Positions 37,599 to 46,980 of a stretch of 64,000 nt of DNA are shown here, one piece after another. Location: the NCBI GenBank assembly GCA_913776825.1, contig CAJYPV010000011.1, positions 32,035 through 96,034 on the forward strand. Reading direction: 5' to 3'. The stretch comes from Burkholderiaceae bacterium. Lineage in GTDB: Bacteria; Pseudomonadota; Gammaproteobacteria; Burkholderiales; Burkholderiaceae_C. The notes below the pieces were generated by a model. The model ran no database searches. It saw only the letters and a program-made list of their open reading frames with translations, and was not told the DNA's origin. The position numbers and the translations under genes were made by a program. How positions within the stretch are numbered: the stretch's first letter is position 1; each line of letters opens with the position of its first letter.

Positions 37599-38798
37599 TC
37601 ACCTCTTACATTTTGAGTCGGCGAGCTTGGTGAAGGCCTCTTCGCCGGGGATGCGCGTCACGACCTTGAAGTAGTCCCACGGCTCGGTCGATTCCTTGGC
37701 GGACTTGACCTGCAGCAGGAACATGTCGTGCACCGCGCGACCGTCTTCCTTGCGGATCGTGGCCTTGGTGTAGAAATCATTGACCGGCGTGGCCTTCATC
37801 TGCGCCATCAGCTTCTCGCCGTCGTCCGACTTCAGCGTCTCCACCGCCTTCAGGTAGTGGGTCAGCGCCGAATAGTCCGCCGCCTGCAGCGAGGACGGCA
37901 TGCGCTTCATCTTCTCGAAGAAGCGGCGGCTCCAGGTGCGGGCCTCGGGCGATTGATTCCAATACCAGCTGTCGGTCAGGTACATGCCTTCGGTGGTCTT
38001 GAGCCCCAGCGAATGGACATCGTTGATGAACATCAGCAGGCCGGCCAGCTTCATCGTATTGGTCACGCCGAATTCATTGGCGGCCTTGATCGCATTGATG
38101 GTGTCGCCGCCGGCATTGGCCAGGCCCAGGATCTGCGCCTTGGAGCTCTGCGCCTGCAGCAGGAAGGACGAGAAATCGCTCGCATTGAGCGGATGCTTGA
38201 CCGAGCCCATCACCTGGCCGCCCGACTTGGTCACCACCGCCGAGGTGTCGGCCTGCAGCGAGGTGCCGAACGCATAGTCCGCGGTCAGGAAGAACCAGCT
38301 TTTGCCGCCGGACTTGGTCACCGCCGCGCCCGTGCCATTGGCCAGCGCCACCGTGTCGTAGGCATAGTGAATGGTGAAGGGCGTGCATTCCTCATTGGTC
38401 AGCCGCGACGTGCCCGCGCCGATGGCGATGAAGGGCTTTTTCTTCTCGGCCGCCACCTTGGCCATCGCCAGACTGGTGCCGGAGTTGGTGCCGCCGATCA
38501 GCAGGTCCAGACCTTGGGTATCGAACCACTCACGCGCCTTGGAAGCGGCCACATCCGCCTTGTTCTGGTGGTCGGCGAAGACCAGCTCGATCTTCTTGCC
38601 GGCGACCTGGCCCTTCATGTCCGCGATCGCCATGCGCAGGGCCTCCACGCCGCCAGCGCCATCGATGTCCGCATACACGCTGGACATGTCGGTGATGAAG
38701 CCGATCTTCACCACATCGCCCGACACCTGCGCCTGGGCCCCCAGGCTGCCGCAGGCCAGCACCGAGGCCAGGGCCACGGTCTTGATGGACATCTTCAT
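37599..38798 (-). CDS. Branched-chain amino acid type ABC transporter substrate-binding protein
   Basis: A 399-residue periplasmic binding protein of the LivK/Peripla_BP_6 class. A signal peptide ends at SLGAQAQ. The mature protein opens VSGDVVKIGFITDMSSVYADIDG, the usual ligand-lobe start, and continues with GGTNSGTSLAMAKVAAEKKKPFIAIGAGTSRLT. An AGGAGA precedes the ATG. It captures the transported substrate in the periplasm; the preference cannot be read here (urea, short amides and aromatic acids are used by relatives). The gene lies between the ATPase genes and the permease genes, followed by the repeat array. Confidence 0.92.
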   Translation of the reverse strand: MKMSIKTVALASVLACGSLGAQAQVSGDVVKIGFITDMSSVYADIDGAGGVEALRMAIADMKGQVAGKKIELVFADHQNKADVAASKAREWFDTQGLDLLIGGTNSGTSLAMAKVAAEKKKPFIAIGAGTSRLTNEECTPFTIHYAYDTVALANGTGAAVTKSGGKSWFFLTADYAFGTSLQADTSAVVTKSGGQVMGSVKHPLNASDFSSFLLQAQSSKAQILGLANAGGDTINAIKAANEFGVTNTMKLAGLLMFINDVHSLGLKTTEGMYLTDSWYWNQSPEARTWSRRFFEKMKRMPSSLQAADYSALTHYLKAVETLKSDDGEKLMAQMKATPVNDFYTKATIRKEDGRAVHDMFLLQVKSAKESTEPWDYFKVVTRIPGEEAFTKLADSKCKR

Positions 38799-38865
38799 CG
38801 CTTGTCTCCTTTGATGACGGGCCTTTTCAAGGCCTCGCTCGACCTGCTCAGGTCGGGTTTCAGAC

Positions 38866-39576
38866 TCACACGCTCAACAGTTCATCCAGCAGCGCCCGCT
38901 TGGCGTCCAGCTCGGAGGCCGGGAAGGACTCGACCACCTGGCCGTGCTCCATCACGACGAAGTGATCGGCCAACGGGGCGGCGAAACGGAAGTTCTGCTC
39001 CACCATCACGATGGTGAAGCCTTGCGCCTTCAGCGCGGTGATCATCCGGCCCAGGGCCTGGACGATCACCGGCGCGAGACCTTCCGAGATCTCGTCCAGC
39101 AACAGGATGTCGGCCCCGGTGCGCAGGATGCGGGCCACCGCCAGCATCTGCTGTTCCCCGCCCGACAGCCGGGTGCCGGGGCTGTGGCGCCGCTCGGCGA
39201 GGTTGGGGAACATCGCATAGAGATCGGCCTCCGACATCACCTTGCCGCGGCCCTGCGTCAGCCGCGGCGGCAACCGCAGGTTTTCCTCGGTGCTCAGCGA
39301 GGCGAAGATGCCGCGCTCCTCCGGGCAATACCCCAGCCCGAGCTGCGCCACCCGGTGCGTGGGCAGTCCGATGGTCTCCTGGCCGTGCACCCGGATCGAG
39401 CCGCTGCGGCGGTCGGTCAGGCCCATGATCGCGCGCAGGGTGGTGGTGCGGCCGGCGCCGTTGCGTCCCAGCAGGGTCAAGACCTGGCCCTGCGGCACGG
39501 TGAGGTCGATGCCGTGCAGGATGTGGCTTTCGCCGTACCAGGCCTGCAGACCGCGAAGCTCCAGCGCGGCGCTCAT
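38866..39576 (-). CDS. livF: Branched-chain amino acid ABC transporter ATPase LivF (Walker A Arg variant)
   Basis: A 236-residue ABC ATPase with signature RLSGGEQQML, Walker B ADILLLDEISEGLAP and switch region VEQN. The Walker A loop reads GRNGAGRTTT: the lysine that contacts ATP phosphates is arginine (codon CGC). Since LivF forms the heterodimer with LivG, which keeps a normal GKT, the site may be less active or tolerant of Arg. The ATG at 39576 is chosen from family length; the open frame begins further upstream. It is adjacent to livG on the same strand. Confidence 0.92.
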   Translation of the reverse strand: MSAALELRGLQAWYGESHILHGIDLTVPQGQVLTLLGRNGAGRTTTLRAIMGLTDRRSGSIRVHGQETIGLPTHRVAQLGLGYCPEERGIFASLSTEENLRLPPRLTQGRGKVMSEADLYAMFPNLAERRHSPGTRLSGGEQQMLAVARILRTGADILLLDEISEGLAPVIVQALGRMITALKAQGFTIVMVEQNFRFAAPLADHFVVMEHGQVVESFPASELDAKRALLDELLSV

Positions 39577-39631
39577 CGGATGGCGGCTCGCGCGGTGAGT
39601 CGCGCGGTGAGTCGGCGTCGGGCGACGATCA

Positions 39632-40402
39632 TCAGTGCGCTCCTTGCAGTTCGGTGGCTTCGCTGCCCATGTAGGCCTCGAGCACGCGGGGGTGGCGGGA
39701 GACGGTGGCGTAGTCGCCCTCGGCCAGCACTGCGCCACGGGCCAGCACGGTGATGCGGTCGGCGATCCGGCTGATCACCTTCATGTTGTGCTCCACCATC
39801 AGCACGGTGCGGCCTTCGGCCACGCGCTTGATCAGGGCGGTGACGCGATCCACATCCTCATGGCCCATGCCCTGCGTGGGCTCATCCAGCAGCATCAGCT
39901 CCGGCTCCATGGCCATGGTGGTGGCGATTTCCAGGGCGCGCTTGCGGCCATAGGGCAGATCGCCGGCGCGGGTCTGGGCCATGTCCTGCAGGTCGACCAG
40001 GGCCAGCAGCGCGAGCGCGCGGTCATCCAGCTTGCGCAGCGCGGTCAGGCCCTTCCAGAAGTGATAGCTGGTGCCGGTGAAGCGTTGCAGCCCGATGCGC
40101 ACGTTCTCCAGCACCGTCAGATGCGGAAACACCGCCGAGATCTGGAAGGACCGGATCACGCCACGGCGCGCGATCTGCGCGGGCTTCTCGCCGGTGATGT
40201 CGATGCCGTTGAAGAGGATCTGGCCGCGGGTCGGGACCAGGAACTTGGTGAGCAGGTTGAAGCAGGTGGTCTTGCCGGCGCCGTTGGGTCCGATCAATGC
40301 GTGGATGTGCCCGCGCTGCACTTGCAGGTCCACGGCATCCACGGCGGTGAAGCCCTTGAATGCCTTGGTCAGTTGGCGTGTCTCCAGGATGAGGTTGCTC
40401 AT
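39632..40402 (-). CDS. livG: Branched-chain amino acid ABC transporter ATPase LivG
   Basis: A 256-residue ABC ATPase with an intact Walker A (GPNGAGKTT), the LivG-type loop SFQISAVFPHLTVLENV, a variant signature (DLPYGRKRAL) and Walker B LMLLDEPTQGMGHED with EHNMKVI after it. It forms the nucleotide-binding pair with LivF. The ATG at 40402 gives the family start MSNLILETRQLTKAF. It is the first gene of the operon livG-livF-(binding protein)-livH-livM, and its promoter should lie in the 302-bp region to its right. Confidence 0.94.
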   Translation of the reverse strand: MSNLILETRQLTKAFKGFTAVDAVDLQVQRGHIHALIGPNGAGKTTCFNLLTKFLVPTRGQILFNGIDITGEKPAQIARRGVIRSFQISAVFPHLTVLENVRIGLQRFTGTSYHFWKGLTALRKLDDRALALLALVDLQDMAQTRAGDLPYGRKRALEIATTMAMEPELMLLDEPTQGMGHEDVDRVTALIKRVAEGRTVLMVEHNMKVISRIADRITVLARGAVLAEGDYATVSRHPRVLEAYMGSEATELQGAH

Positions 40403-40704
40403 CGGCGCAAGGGTGGGTGCCGTTGACCGGCGCCTCGGTAGTGGATCGTGGAATTTAGGGCGAGCCGCCCGACCGTCGACAGCGTAAAACCCTTTACGCA
40501 GCATTGCGCAAGGGCTAACCCTGGGCCTGCTGCGTGCCCGGCGTTCCGTGCGCCGGTTCCAGGCGGCGTCCCCTGAATCCTCCGTTCGGACGGGGGCTCT
40601 CTCCCCACGACGGCAGAGGCATCGCCGCGTCGATATGCTGCGCCCTCGCTGCGCGGACTCGCGCAGGCCGATCCCATCGTTCCCACATGTTCAGGAGCTT
40701 CGCC
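40403..40704. other. Divergent intergenic region between livG and MBL-fold gene
   Basis: About 302 bp carrying the promoter of the liv operon (leftward) and of the MBL gene (rightward). It contains the dyad described at 40483-40498. No small gene is convincing. Confidence 0.6.
40483..40498. promoter_or_regulatory. Palindrome CGTAAA-ACCC-TTTACG, candidate operator
   Basis: A perfect 6+6 inverted repeat with a 4-bp spacer, 80-95 bp upstream of livG. It is AT-rich relative to its surroundings and may be a regulator-binding site for the transporter operon. The regulator is unknown. Confidence 0.5.
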
Positions 40705-41661
40705 ATGTTCCAACTGAATCGCCGCGTTGCGGCACTCGGCCTGGCTTTTGCCTTCGCCGCTGCCGGTGTGCAAGCCGCCGCGCCCCAGATCAAGACCCAG
40801 GCCCCCGGCTACTACCGCATGATGCTGGGTGACTTCGAAATCACCGCGCTCAACGACGGCACGCTGGATCTGCCGGTCGATCAGCTGATGGACAAGGCCA
40901 AGCCGGGCACGGTCAAGCAGGCGCTGCAGAAGGCCTATCTGAAGCCGCCGGTCGAGACCTCGGTGAACGGTTATCTGATCAACACCGGCAGCAAGCTGGT
41001 GCTGATCGATACCGGCGCGGCGGGCTTGTTCGGTCCCACTGCGGGCCGTCTGCTGGCCAACCTGAAGGCGGCGGGCTACACGCCCGAGCAGGTCGACGAG
41101 ATCTACATCACCCACCTGCATCCCGACCATGCCGGCGGCCTGCTGCAGGACGGCAAGGTGGTGTTCCCCAATGCCGTGGTGCGCATGGATCAGCACGATG
41201 CCGACTTCTGGCTGAATGCGGACAACGCCGCCAAGGTGGCCGAAGGCCATCGGGGCTTCTTCCCCGGCGTGATCGCGGCGCTCAAGCCGTATCAGGATGC
41301 CGGCCGCCTCAAGCCGTTCAGCGGTGAGACCGAGCTGGTGCCGGGCATCCGCACGCACGCGGCCTATGGCCACACCCCAGGCCATACGATCTACATGGTG
41401 GAGAGCCAGGGCCAGAAGCTGGCGGTCTGGGGCGACCTGATGCACGTGGCGGCGGTGCAGTTCCCCGATCCCACGGTGACGATCAATTTCGACAACGACT
41501 CCAAGCGTGCGATGCCCGAGCGCCGCAAGGCCTACGCCGACGCCGCGAAGAACGGCTACTACGTCGCCGTGGCGCATGTGTCGTTCCCGGGCATCGGCCG
41601 GCTGCGCGCCGAGGGCAAGGGCTATGTCTGGGTGCCGGTGAACTACAGCATCAAGCCCTGA
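40705..41661 (+). CDS. Exported MBL-fold metallo-hydrolase
   Basis: A 318-residue protein. A signal peptide ends at GVQAAAP, and a metallo-beta-lactamase domain (about 70-290) carries the zinc motif THLHPDHAGG and a later HTPGH histidine plus a terminal AVWGDLMH aspartate. Family members include N-acylhomoserine lactonases, but no residue here singles out that activity. AGGAG sits 8 nt upstream of the ATG at 40705, so an in-frame ATG at 40687 is less likely. It is divergent from the liv operon and unlinked to other genes. Confidence 0.88.
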   Translation: MFQLNRRVAALGLAFAFAAAGVQAAAPQIKTQAPGYYRMMLGDFEITALNDGTLDLPVDQLMDKAKPGTVKQALQKAYLKPPVETSVNGYLINTGSKLVLIDTGAAGLFGPTAGRLLANLKAAGYTPEQVDEIYITHLHPDHAGGLLQDGKVVFPNAVVRMDQHDADFWLNADNAAKVAEGHRGFFPGVIAALKPYQDAGRLKPFSGETELVPGIRTHAAYGHTPGHTIYMVESQGQKLAVWGDLMHVAAVQFPDPTVTINFDNDSKRAMPERRKAYADAAKNGYYVAVAHVSFPGIGRLRAEGKGYVWVPVNYSIKP

Positions 41662-41785
41662 CCCCGACCCCGCCAGGCGTGGCGTTTTCATCGCGGCTGG
41701 TGCTGGAACCCCTTCCGGCCCGCCGCCGACTGGCGATGCTGCCACCCATCCCGGGTGTGCGAACCTCTGCGTTCACAGGAGCAGC

Positions 41786-42304
41786 ATGAACACATTCTTC
41801 GCCACGGCCGCGCTGACGGCCTCCGTCCTGGCGGGTGCCAGCGCCGCCCAGGCCGCCACGCTCGAGCCCGGCGTGTATGGCGCGTTGTTGTTGGGCAGGA
41901 CGGACGGCAGCAACCCCAACTATCGCCACGGCAACGGCATTTCGTTGGGCGGTGGGCTGGGCTATCGCTTCAAGCCCGAATGGGGGGTGGAGGTCTTCAC
42001 CCGCGAATTCGACTTCCAGCCGTTGCGCATCAGCACCAGCTATGCCTATCCCGAGCGCCACATCGGCATCGCCGCCACCGGCGAGCTGCCCTTGAACGGC
42101 ACCTTCGGCGTGACCGGTCGGGTCGGGCTGGGCCAGACGCAGATGACGCGCCGCAACATGGAGGCGGGCGATCGCACCTCGGTGTCCCTGGGCGCCGGCC
42201 TGGTCATGCATCTGGGCAGCCACGTCTCGGCCACGCTGGGCTATGAGCGCTACACCCGCGTCAACGTCAATGCCTATCTGGCGGGCGTGGAGTTCCGCTT
42301 CTAA
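41786..42304 (+). CDS. Small outer membrane beta-barrel protein
   Basis: A 172-residue protein with an N-terminal signal peptide (cleavage near AQAATL). The mature domain alternates aromatic and polar residues in eight short beta strands (GVYGALLLGRTDG, SLGGGLGYRF, WGVEVFTREF, TFGVTGRVGLG, SATLGYERYTR) and ends in aromatic VEFRF, the usual outer-membrane insertion signal. It is of the opacity/OmpW-like size. GGAG is placed before the ATG. The function is unknown. It is convergent with prfC, 50 bp away. Confidence 0.85.
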   Translation: MNTFFATAALTASVLAGASAAQAATLEPGVYGALLLGRTDGSNPNYRHGNGISLGGGLGYRFKPEWGVEVFTREFDFQPLRISTSYAYPERHIGIAATGELPLNGTFGVTGRVGLGQTQMTRRNMEAGDRTSVSLGAGLVMHLGSHVSATLGYERYTRVNVNAYLAGVEFRF

Positions 42305-42354
42305 GGCGGCCCGGCTCGCGCCGCGGCGGCTGGAGCGCCGCCGCGGGCGATGCC

Positions 42355-43998
42355 TCACGCATCCATCTGCTTCTGGAACACCAGACCCGCATGTTCCCGC
42401 AGCGCGTGGAACTTGATCTTGGGCCAGTTCTCCTGCATCGCACGGAGTTCGCCGGCGTATTCCAGCAGCACCGTCGGCGCATTGACCGCATCCCAGGCGA
42501 CGCGGTGCGCGTTGTGGTCGATGAAGCGACGCAGCTCGCGCTCGCCGCCATCGGCTTCGTCGCAGGTCACCCAGCGCGCGACGTTGTAGCGCGCCGCGGT
42601 GACACGGGCCTTCACGCCGTACTCATGCTCCAGGCGGTGCGCTACGACTTCGAACTGCAGTTGGCCGACCGCGCCCAGCAGCAGCACGCTGCCGGCTTCC
42701 GGACGGAACACCTGGATCGCGCCTTCTTCGCCCAGCTGACGCAGGCCCTCGCGCAGTTGCTTGGTCTTGAGCGGATCGGCCACTTCCACCGAGCGGAACA
42801 TTTCCGGCGCGAAGAACGGCAGGCCGGTGTATTGCAGCGCCTCGCCTTCGGTGATGGTGTCACCCAGCTGCAGCACGCCATGGTTCGGGATGCCGATGAT
42901 GTCGCCGGCGAAGGCCTCGTCCAGCAATTCGCGGCGCTGGCTCAGGAAGCTCACCACGGTGTTGGGACGCAGCTCCTTGCCCGAGCGCACCACCTTCAGC
43001 CGCATGCCGCGTGAGAAGTGGCCCGAGGCCACCCGCAGGAAGGCGATCCGGTCCCGGTGCGCCGGATCCATGTTCGCCTGAATCTTGAAGACGACGCCGG
43101 AGAACTTCGGCTCTTCCGGCTGCACCACCCGCTGCATCGCGGCGCGCTCGGCCGGCGGCGGCGCCAGCTCGACCAGCGCATCCAGCACTTCCTGCACACC
43201 GAAGTTGTTCACCGCCGAGCCGAAGAACATCGGCGTCTGGCTGCCCGAGAGAAACGCCTGCAGATCAAAGGCCGGCGCGGCCTCGTTGACCAGCTCGATC
43301 TCGCCCTGGGCGTTCTCGTATTCCATGCCGAAGCGCTCGGCATAAGCCGGGTTGTCCAGCCCTTCCAGCACTTCCTCGGTGCCGGCCACGCGGTCCTCGC
43401 CGGGCGAGAACACCCGCATGCGCTGCTGGCGCAGGTCCATCACGCCATGGAAATGCTTGCCCATGCCGACCGGCCAGGTGAAGGGCACGACGGTCATGCC
43501 CAGCTCGCGCTCGATCTCATCCATCAGCGCCAACGGCTCCTGGACCTCGCGGTCCATCTTGTTGACGAAGGTGAGGATCGGCGTGTTGCGGGCGCGGCAG
43601 ACCTGCAGCAGGCGACGCGTCTGCGGTTCCACGCCGTTGGCGGCGTCGATGACCATCAGCGCGGCATCCACGGCGGTGAGCACGCGGTAGGTGTCTTCCG
43701 AGAAGTCCTGGTGGCCCGGGGTGTCCAGCAGGTTGATGACGCAGTCGCGGTATTCCATCTGCATCACCGACGAGGCGACCGAAATGCCCCGCTGCTTTTC
43801 GATCTCCATCCAGTCGGAGGTCGCATGGCGCGAGGCCTTGCGGGCCTTGACCGAGCCGGCGATCTGGATCGCGCCGGAGAAAAGCAGCAGCTTTTCGGTG
43901 AGCGTGGTCTTGCCGGCGTCGGGGTGGGAAATGATGGCGAAGGTGCGACGACGGCGCACTTCGGACTGGATGCGGCTGGGCTGCTGGTCAGTGGACAT
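42355..43998 (-). CDS. prfC: Peptide chain release factor 3
   Basis: A 547-residue GTPase that recycles release factors 1 and 2 from the ribosome. The P-loop HPDAGKTTLTEK, switch region RGISVASSVM, DTPGHQDF and NKMD motifs are intact in the N-terminal G domain. Domains II and III follow with VFKIQANMDPAHRDRIAF and GAVGQLQFEV. The ATG at 43998 gives the family N-terminus; the frame upstream is spurious. Length is close to the usual 530. A 246-bp gap separates it from the DJ-1-like gene. Confidence 0.97.
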   Translation of the reverse strand: MSTDQQPSRIQSEVRRRRTFAIISHPDAGKTTLTEKLLLFSGAIQIAGSVKARKASRHATSDWMEIEKQRGISVASSVMQMEYRDCVINLLDTPGHQDFSEDTYRVLTAVDAALMVIDAANGVEPQTRRLLQVCRARNTPILTFVNKMDREVQEPLALMDEIERELGMTVVPFTWPVGMGKHFHGVMDLRQQRMRVFSPGEDRVAGTEEVLEGLDNPAYAERFGMEYENAQGEIELVNEAAPAFDLQAFLSGSQTPMFFGSAVNNFGVQEVLDALVELAPPPAERAAMQRVVQPEEPKFSGVVFKIQANMDPAHRDRIAFLRVASGHFSRGMRLKVVRSGKELRPNTVVSFLSQRRELLDEAFAGDIIGIPNHGVLQLGDTITEGEALQYTGLPFFAPEMFRSVEVADPLKTKQLREGLRQLGEEGAIQVFRPEAGSVLLLGAVGQLQFEVVAHRLEHEYGVKARVTAARYNVARWVTCDEADGGERELRRFIDHNAHRVAWDAVNAPTVLLEYAGELRAMQENWPKIKFHALREHAGLVFQKQMDA

Positions 43999-44244
43999 GG
44001 CGTGAAGCCTTTGCGCATGAAGCGCTGAGGGCACCGTCGTCCGACCGGGCATCCGCGATTCGCGGCAATCGGTCAGGCGACGGCGCAACAAGGAAGTGAT
44101 GCCGGCGGCAAACCGGCGATTATCGGCGAAGGGCCGTGCGCGGCGGGACCGCGCAGCGCGGCATCGGCCACGGATCAGCCGCGACGGGCGGCGATCCGGG
44201 CGGGCCTGACGCGTCAGCGCGATGCCGACGGTGCGGACGGCCGG

Positions 44245-44850
44245 TTATGGCGGCGTCATGAACGGGCGCACGCGGGCCAGCAGCGCATCCACGTAGCTGG
44301 TTTTCTCGCCGACCGGGGCGGCATAGGTCAGCGCCTCGCGGGTGGCGGCTTCGCCGGCCTTGGTCCACATCAGCCAGGCCGACAGGTATTGCGACGCCAG
44401 GCAGCCGCCCGCTGTGGCGACCGGGCCGCGCGCATGGAAAGGTTCATCCAGCACCCGCACGCCGGCCTCGACCAGCCACGGGCGGGTCAGGGTGTCGGTG
44501 CAGGCGGGCGCGTCGCCCAGCAGGCCCAGCCGCGCCAGCAGCAAGGCGCCGGAGCACTGGGCCGCGAGCAGCTGACGGGTCGGGTCGAGCTGCAGCCGGT
44601 CCAGCAGCGCCGAGTTCTCGGCGATGGCGCGGGTGTAGAGGCCGGATCCGAACCAGACCGCATCGGCCTCGTTGGCCCATTCCAGCGGACGCTGCAATTG
44701 CACGCTGACGCCATTCATCGACGTCACGATGCTGCCCGGCCCGCACAGCTCGGCGGACCAGCCCAGCGTCTTGAGGCGGTTCAGCAGTCCCAGCGGGATG
44801 AAGCTGTCCAGCTCATTGAAGCCGTCGAAGGAGAGGATGGCGATGTGCAT
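44245..44850 (-). CDS. DJ-1/PfpI-family protein
   Basis: A 201-residue protein with the DJ-1/PfpI glutamine-amidotransferase-like fold. It has the opening strand MHIAILSFDGFNELDSFIPLG and the nucleophile elbow AAQCSGALLLA with the reactive cysteine, and ATAGGC follows later. Proteins of this superfamily include isonitrile hydratases, proteases, chaperones and regulators, so the role cannot be stated. There is no AraC-type HTH domain as seen in the regulator subgroup. It stands alone on the minus strand between prfC and a hypothetical gene. Confidence 0.85.
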   Translation of the reverse strand: MHIAILSFDGFNELDSFIPLGLLNRLKTLGWSAELCGPGSIVTSMNGVSVQLQRPLEWANEADAVWFGSGLYTRAIAENSALLDRLQLDPTRQLLAAQCSGALLLARLGLLGDAPACTDTLTRPWLVEAGVRVLDEPFHARGPVATAGGCLASQYLSAWLMWTKAGEAATREALTYAAPVGEKTSYVDALLARVRPFMTPP

Positions 44851-44995
44851 GGTGTGTCGCCGACTGTAGCGCCTGTGCCGTGAATGCCCAAGGGAAGCGC
44901 TGCATCACTCCCGCGAGCGGGGTCACCTCGGCCGTGAGGCGTGAGGCGTGAGGCGAGAGGCCGCGCTTGCCCAGCGGTCCGATCCTGCGCCTCAC

Positions 44996-45388
44996 TCAGC
45001 CATGGGGCGACGATCCGCTGGACGGCCCGCTGGCGCCGCGCTCCCCGGGGGACAGGTCATTCGCGGGCGCGCCGAGCTGATGACCGATGCGCTGCAGCAG
45101 GTCCGCCCGCACACGGGCCACCACCTCGGCCGCATCGGCGGGGCCGAGCTCCTCGGCCAGTTGCCGATGCACCTCGTAATGCAGATAGAGCATGCCGCGC
45201 AGTTGCTCGAAGCCGCGCTCATGGCCGTCGCGGCACAGGCTCAGGTCGTTGTCCAGCACCCGCTGGATGACGCCCGGCTCCAGCAGCCGGATGTGGCACA
45301 TGATGGCGAGCTGGGCCACCTCCAGGTCCACGTCTTCGGTGGTGCGGGTCCATTCGTCATGGCTGTGGCGCTGCTTCGGGGTGGTCAT
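44996..45388 (-). CDS. Hypothetical protein downstream of ackA
   Basis: I do not recognise the family. The 130-residue protein has GAGGAG 7 nt upstream of the ATG at 45388. The core (VAQLAIMCHIRLLEPGVIQRVLDN, then MLYLHYEVHRQLAEELGPADAAEVVARV) is helical and acidic. The last 20 residues are Gly/Ser/Pro-rich and may be disordered. The gene follows ackA by 56 bp on the same strand, so co-transcription is likely, but no connection to acetate metabolism is visible. Confidence 0.7.
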   Translation of the reverse strand: MTTPKQRHSHDEWTRTTEDVDLEVAQLAIMCHIRLLEPGVIQRVLDNDLSLCRDGHERGFEQLRGMLYLHYEVHRQLAEELGPADAAEVVARVRADLLQRIGHQLGAPANDLSPGERGASGPSSGSSPHG

Positions 45389-45444
45389 CGCAAGCTCCTC
45401 GCGGAAAGGCCGGTGAAGGGATGAACGGCGCCGGCGGTCGGACC

Positions 45445-46701
45445 TCACGTGCCGCCCGCCAGCAAGGCGTAGGTGTGGCGGGCCACCATGAGTTCCTCAT
45501 CGGTCGGGATCACCCAGGCGTCGACGCGGCTGCGGGCGGCGCTGAGGCGGCGCTCGCCCCGGGCGGCGGGGTCGACGTCCTCGTCCGGCACCAGGCCCAG
45601 CCAGGCGCAGCGGTCCAGCACCTGACGACGGATCGATGCCGCATGCTCGCCGATGCCGGCGGTGAACACCAGTCCCTCCAGGCCGCCCAAATCAGCGGCC
45701 AGCGCGCCGATTTCATGGCTGATGCGATGCACGAAGACGTCGATGGCCAGTCGGGCGCGGGGGGCGTCGCTGGCCAGCAGCTGGCGCATGTCGTTGGACA
45801 CGCCGCTCAGCCCCAGCAGGCCGGATTGCTGATAGAGCAGCCGCTCCAGCGCCCGGGCGTCCAGGCCGTCGCGATCCATCAGGTAGAGCAGCACGCCCGG
45901 ATCCAGCGCGCCGCAGCGAGTGCCCATCGGCAGGCCGTCCAGCGCGGTGAAGCCCATGCTGGTGCTCACGCTGCGGCCCTGGTGCAGCGCACAGGCGCTG
46001 ACGCCATTGCCCAGATGCAGCACCACCACCCGGCCCTGCGCCAGCCTCGGCGACACCGCCGGGAGCCGCGAGGCGATGTATTCATAACTCAGCCCGTGAA
46101 ACCCGTAGCGCCGGATGCCCTGCTGGTACAGAGCGTAGGGCAGGGCGAAGATTTCGTGCTCGATCGATTGGGTGCGATGGAAGGCGGTGTCGAAGCAGGC
46201 CACCTGCGGCACGCCGGGCAGCGCCTCGAAGGCCCGACGGATCGGGGTCAGGTTGTGCGGCTGATGCAGCGGCGCCAGCGGCACCAGGGCGTCCAGCGCG
46301 GCCAGCACCTCCGCATCCACCCGCACCGGTTGGTCGAAGCGGGCGCCGCCGTGCACCACCCGATGGCCCACGCCCAGCAGCTCGATCCGTGGGAATTCCT
46401 GTTCGACGAAGTTCACCAGATGGTCCAGCGCCCGCTCGTAGGGCAGGCTGCCCACCGGCCAGTCCCGGGTGCCGGCGGGCGAGCCGTCGGCATGGCGGGC
46501 GTCGAAGTGCGGCGCGCTGCCCAGGCCGTCGATCTGGGCATGCAGATCCAGACGCAGCGGTGCATCGCCCGCCAAACCACCCGTCAAATCGCCCGCCACA
46601 GCGCCCATCGCGTCGCCATGCAGCGAATACATCGACAGCTTGATGCTCGACGAGCCGGCATTCACCACCGCGATGAAATCACCTTCGAGCTCAGGTCTCA
46701 T
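45445..46701 (-). CDS. ackA: Acetate kinase
   Basis: A 418-residue acetate/propionate kinase that interconverts acetyl phosphate and acetate with ATP. The phosphate-binding motif VNAGSSSIKLSMY is at the N-terminus. GHRVVHGG, the central YGFHGLSYEYIASRL and the C-terminal GIGEHAASIR complete the family pattern. The ATG at 46701 has GGAGGG at 5-6 nt. It is transcribed divergently from a phosphotransacetylase-like gene, 279 bp away. Together these could form the acetyl-CoA/acetate pathway, although the partner belongs to the short phosphobutyryltransferase-like class. Confidence 0.95.
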   Translation of the reverse strand: MRPELEGDFIAVVNAGSSSIKLSMYSLHGDAMGAVAGDLTGGLAGDAPLRLDLHAQIDGLGSAPHFDARHADGSPAGTRDWPVGSLPYERALDHLVNFVEQEFPRIELLGVGHRVVHGGARFDQPVRVDAEVLAALDALVPLAPLHQPHNLTPIRRAFEALPGVPQVACFDTAFHRTQSIEHEIFALPYALYQQGIRRYGFHGLSYEYIASRLPAVSPRLAQGRVVVLHLGNGVSACALHQGRSVSTSMGFTALDGLPMGTRCGALDPGVLLYLMDRDGLDARALERLLYQQSGLLGLSGVSNDMRQLLASDAPRARLAIDVFVHRISHEIGALAADLGGLEGLVFTAGIGEHAASIRRQVLDRCAWLGLVPDEDVDPAARGERRLSAARSRVDAWVIPTDEELMVARHTYALLAGGT

Positions 46702-46980
46702 GCCATCCCTCCGAGAGGCCGGTTGAACCGGGACCTGCCGACCCCGGGCGGACACGCGACCCGTGGCCGGCGTGCGAGGCCCCATCATGGAATCGCCGGC
46801 TCGCCAGGACAAGCGCTTCGGACCCGCGCGTTGATCCAGGCAGGGCGATGCGCGATCGAGCCCGCCGTGACCTTGCGCATTTCGACAGTGGACGACGATG
46901 CCGCCCTCGGCGCGGGTTGTGGCGGCCAGGGTCCGCCTGCATGATCGGGGGCATCCGAACACGGCGCCGGAGTGCCCTGA

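Noticed and set aside
37131..37633. Overlapping open frames encoding repetitive Pro/Ser/Arg-rich proteins in all frames
   Set aside because: They arise because the repeat unit is 93 bp, a multiple of three, so any frame stays open. No Shine-Dalgarno or consistent codon bias supports them.
40705..41661. AHL lactonase matching the LuxR regulator
   Set aside because: The zinc motif is generic to the fold, the protein has an export signal, and no residue singles out lactonase activity; the LuxR locus is 30 kb away.
46702..46980. FNR/ANR box between ackA and the phosphotransacetylase gene
   Set aside because: Only a TTGAT half-site is visible, with no ATCAA at the required spacing.
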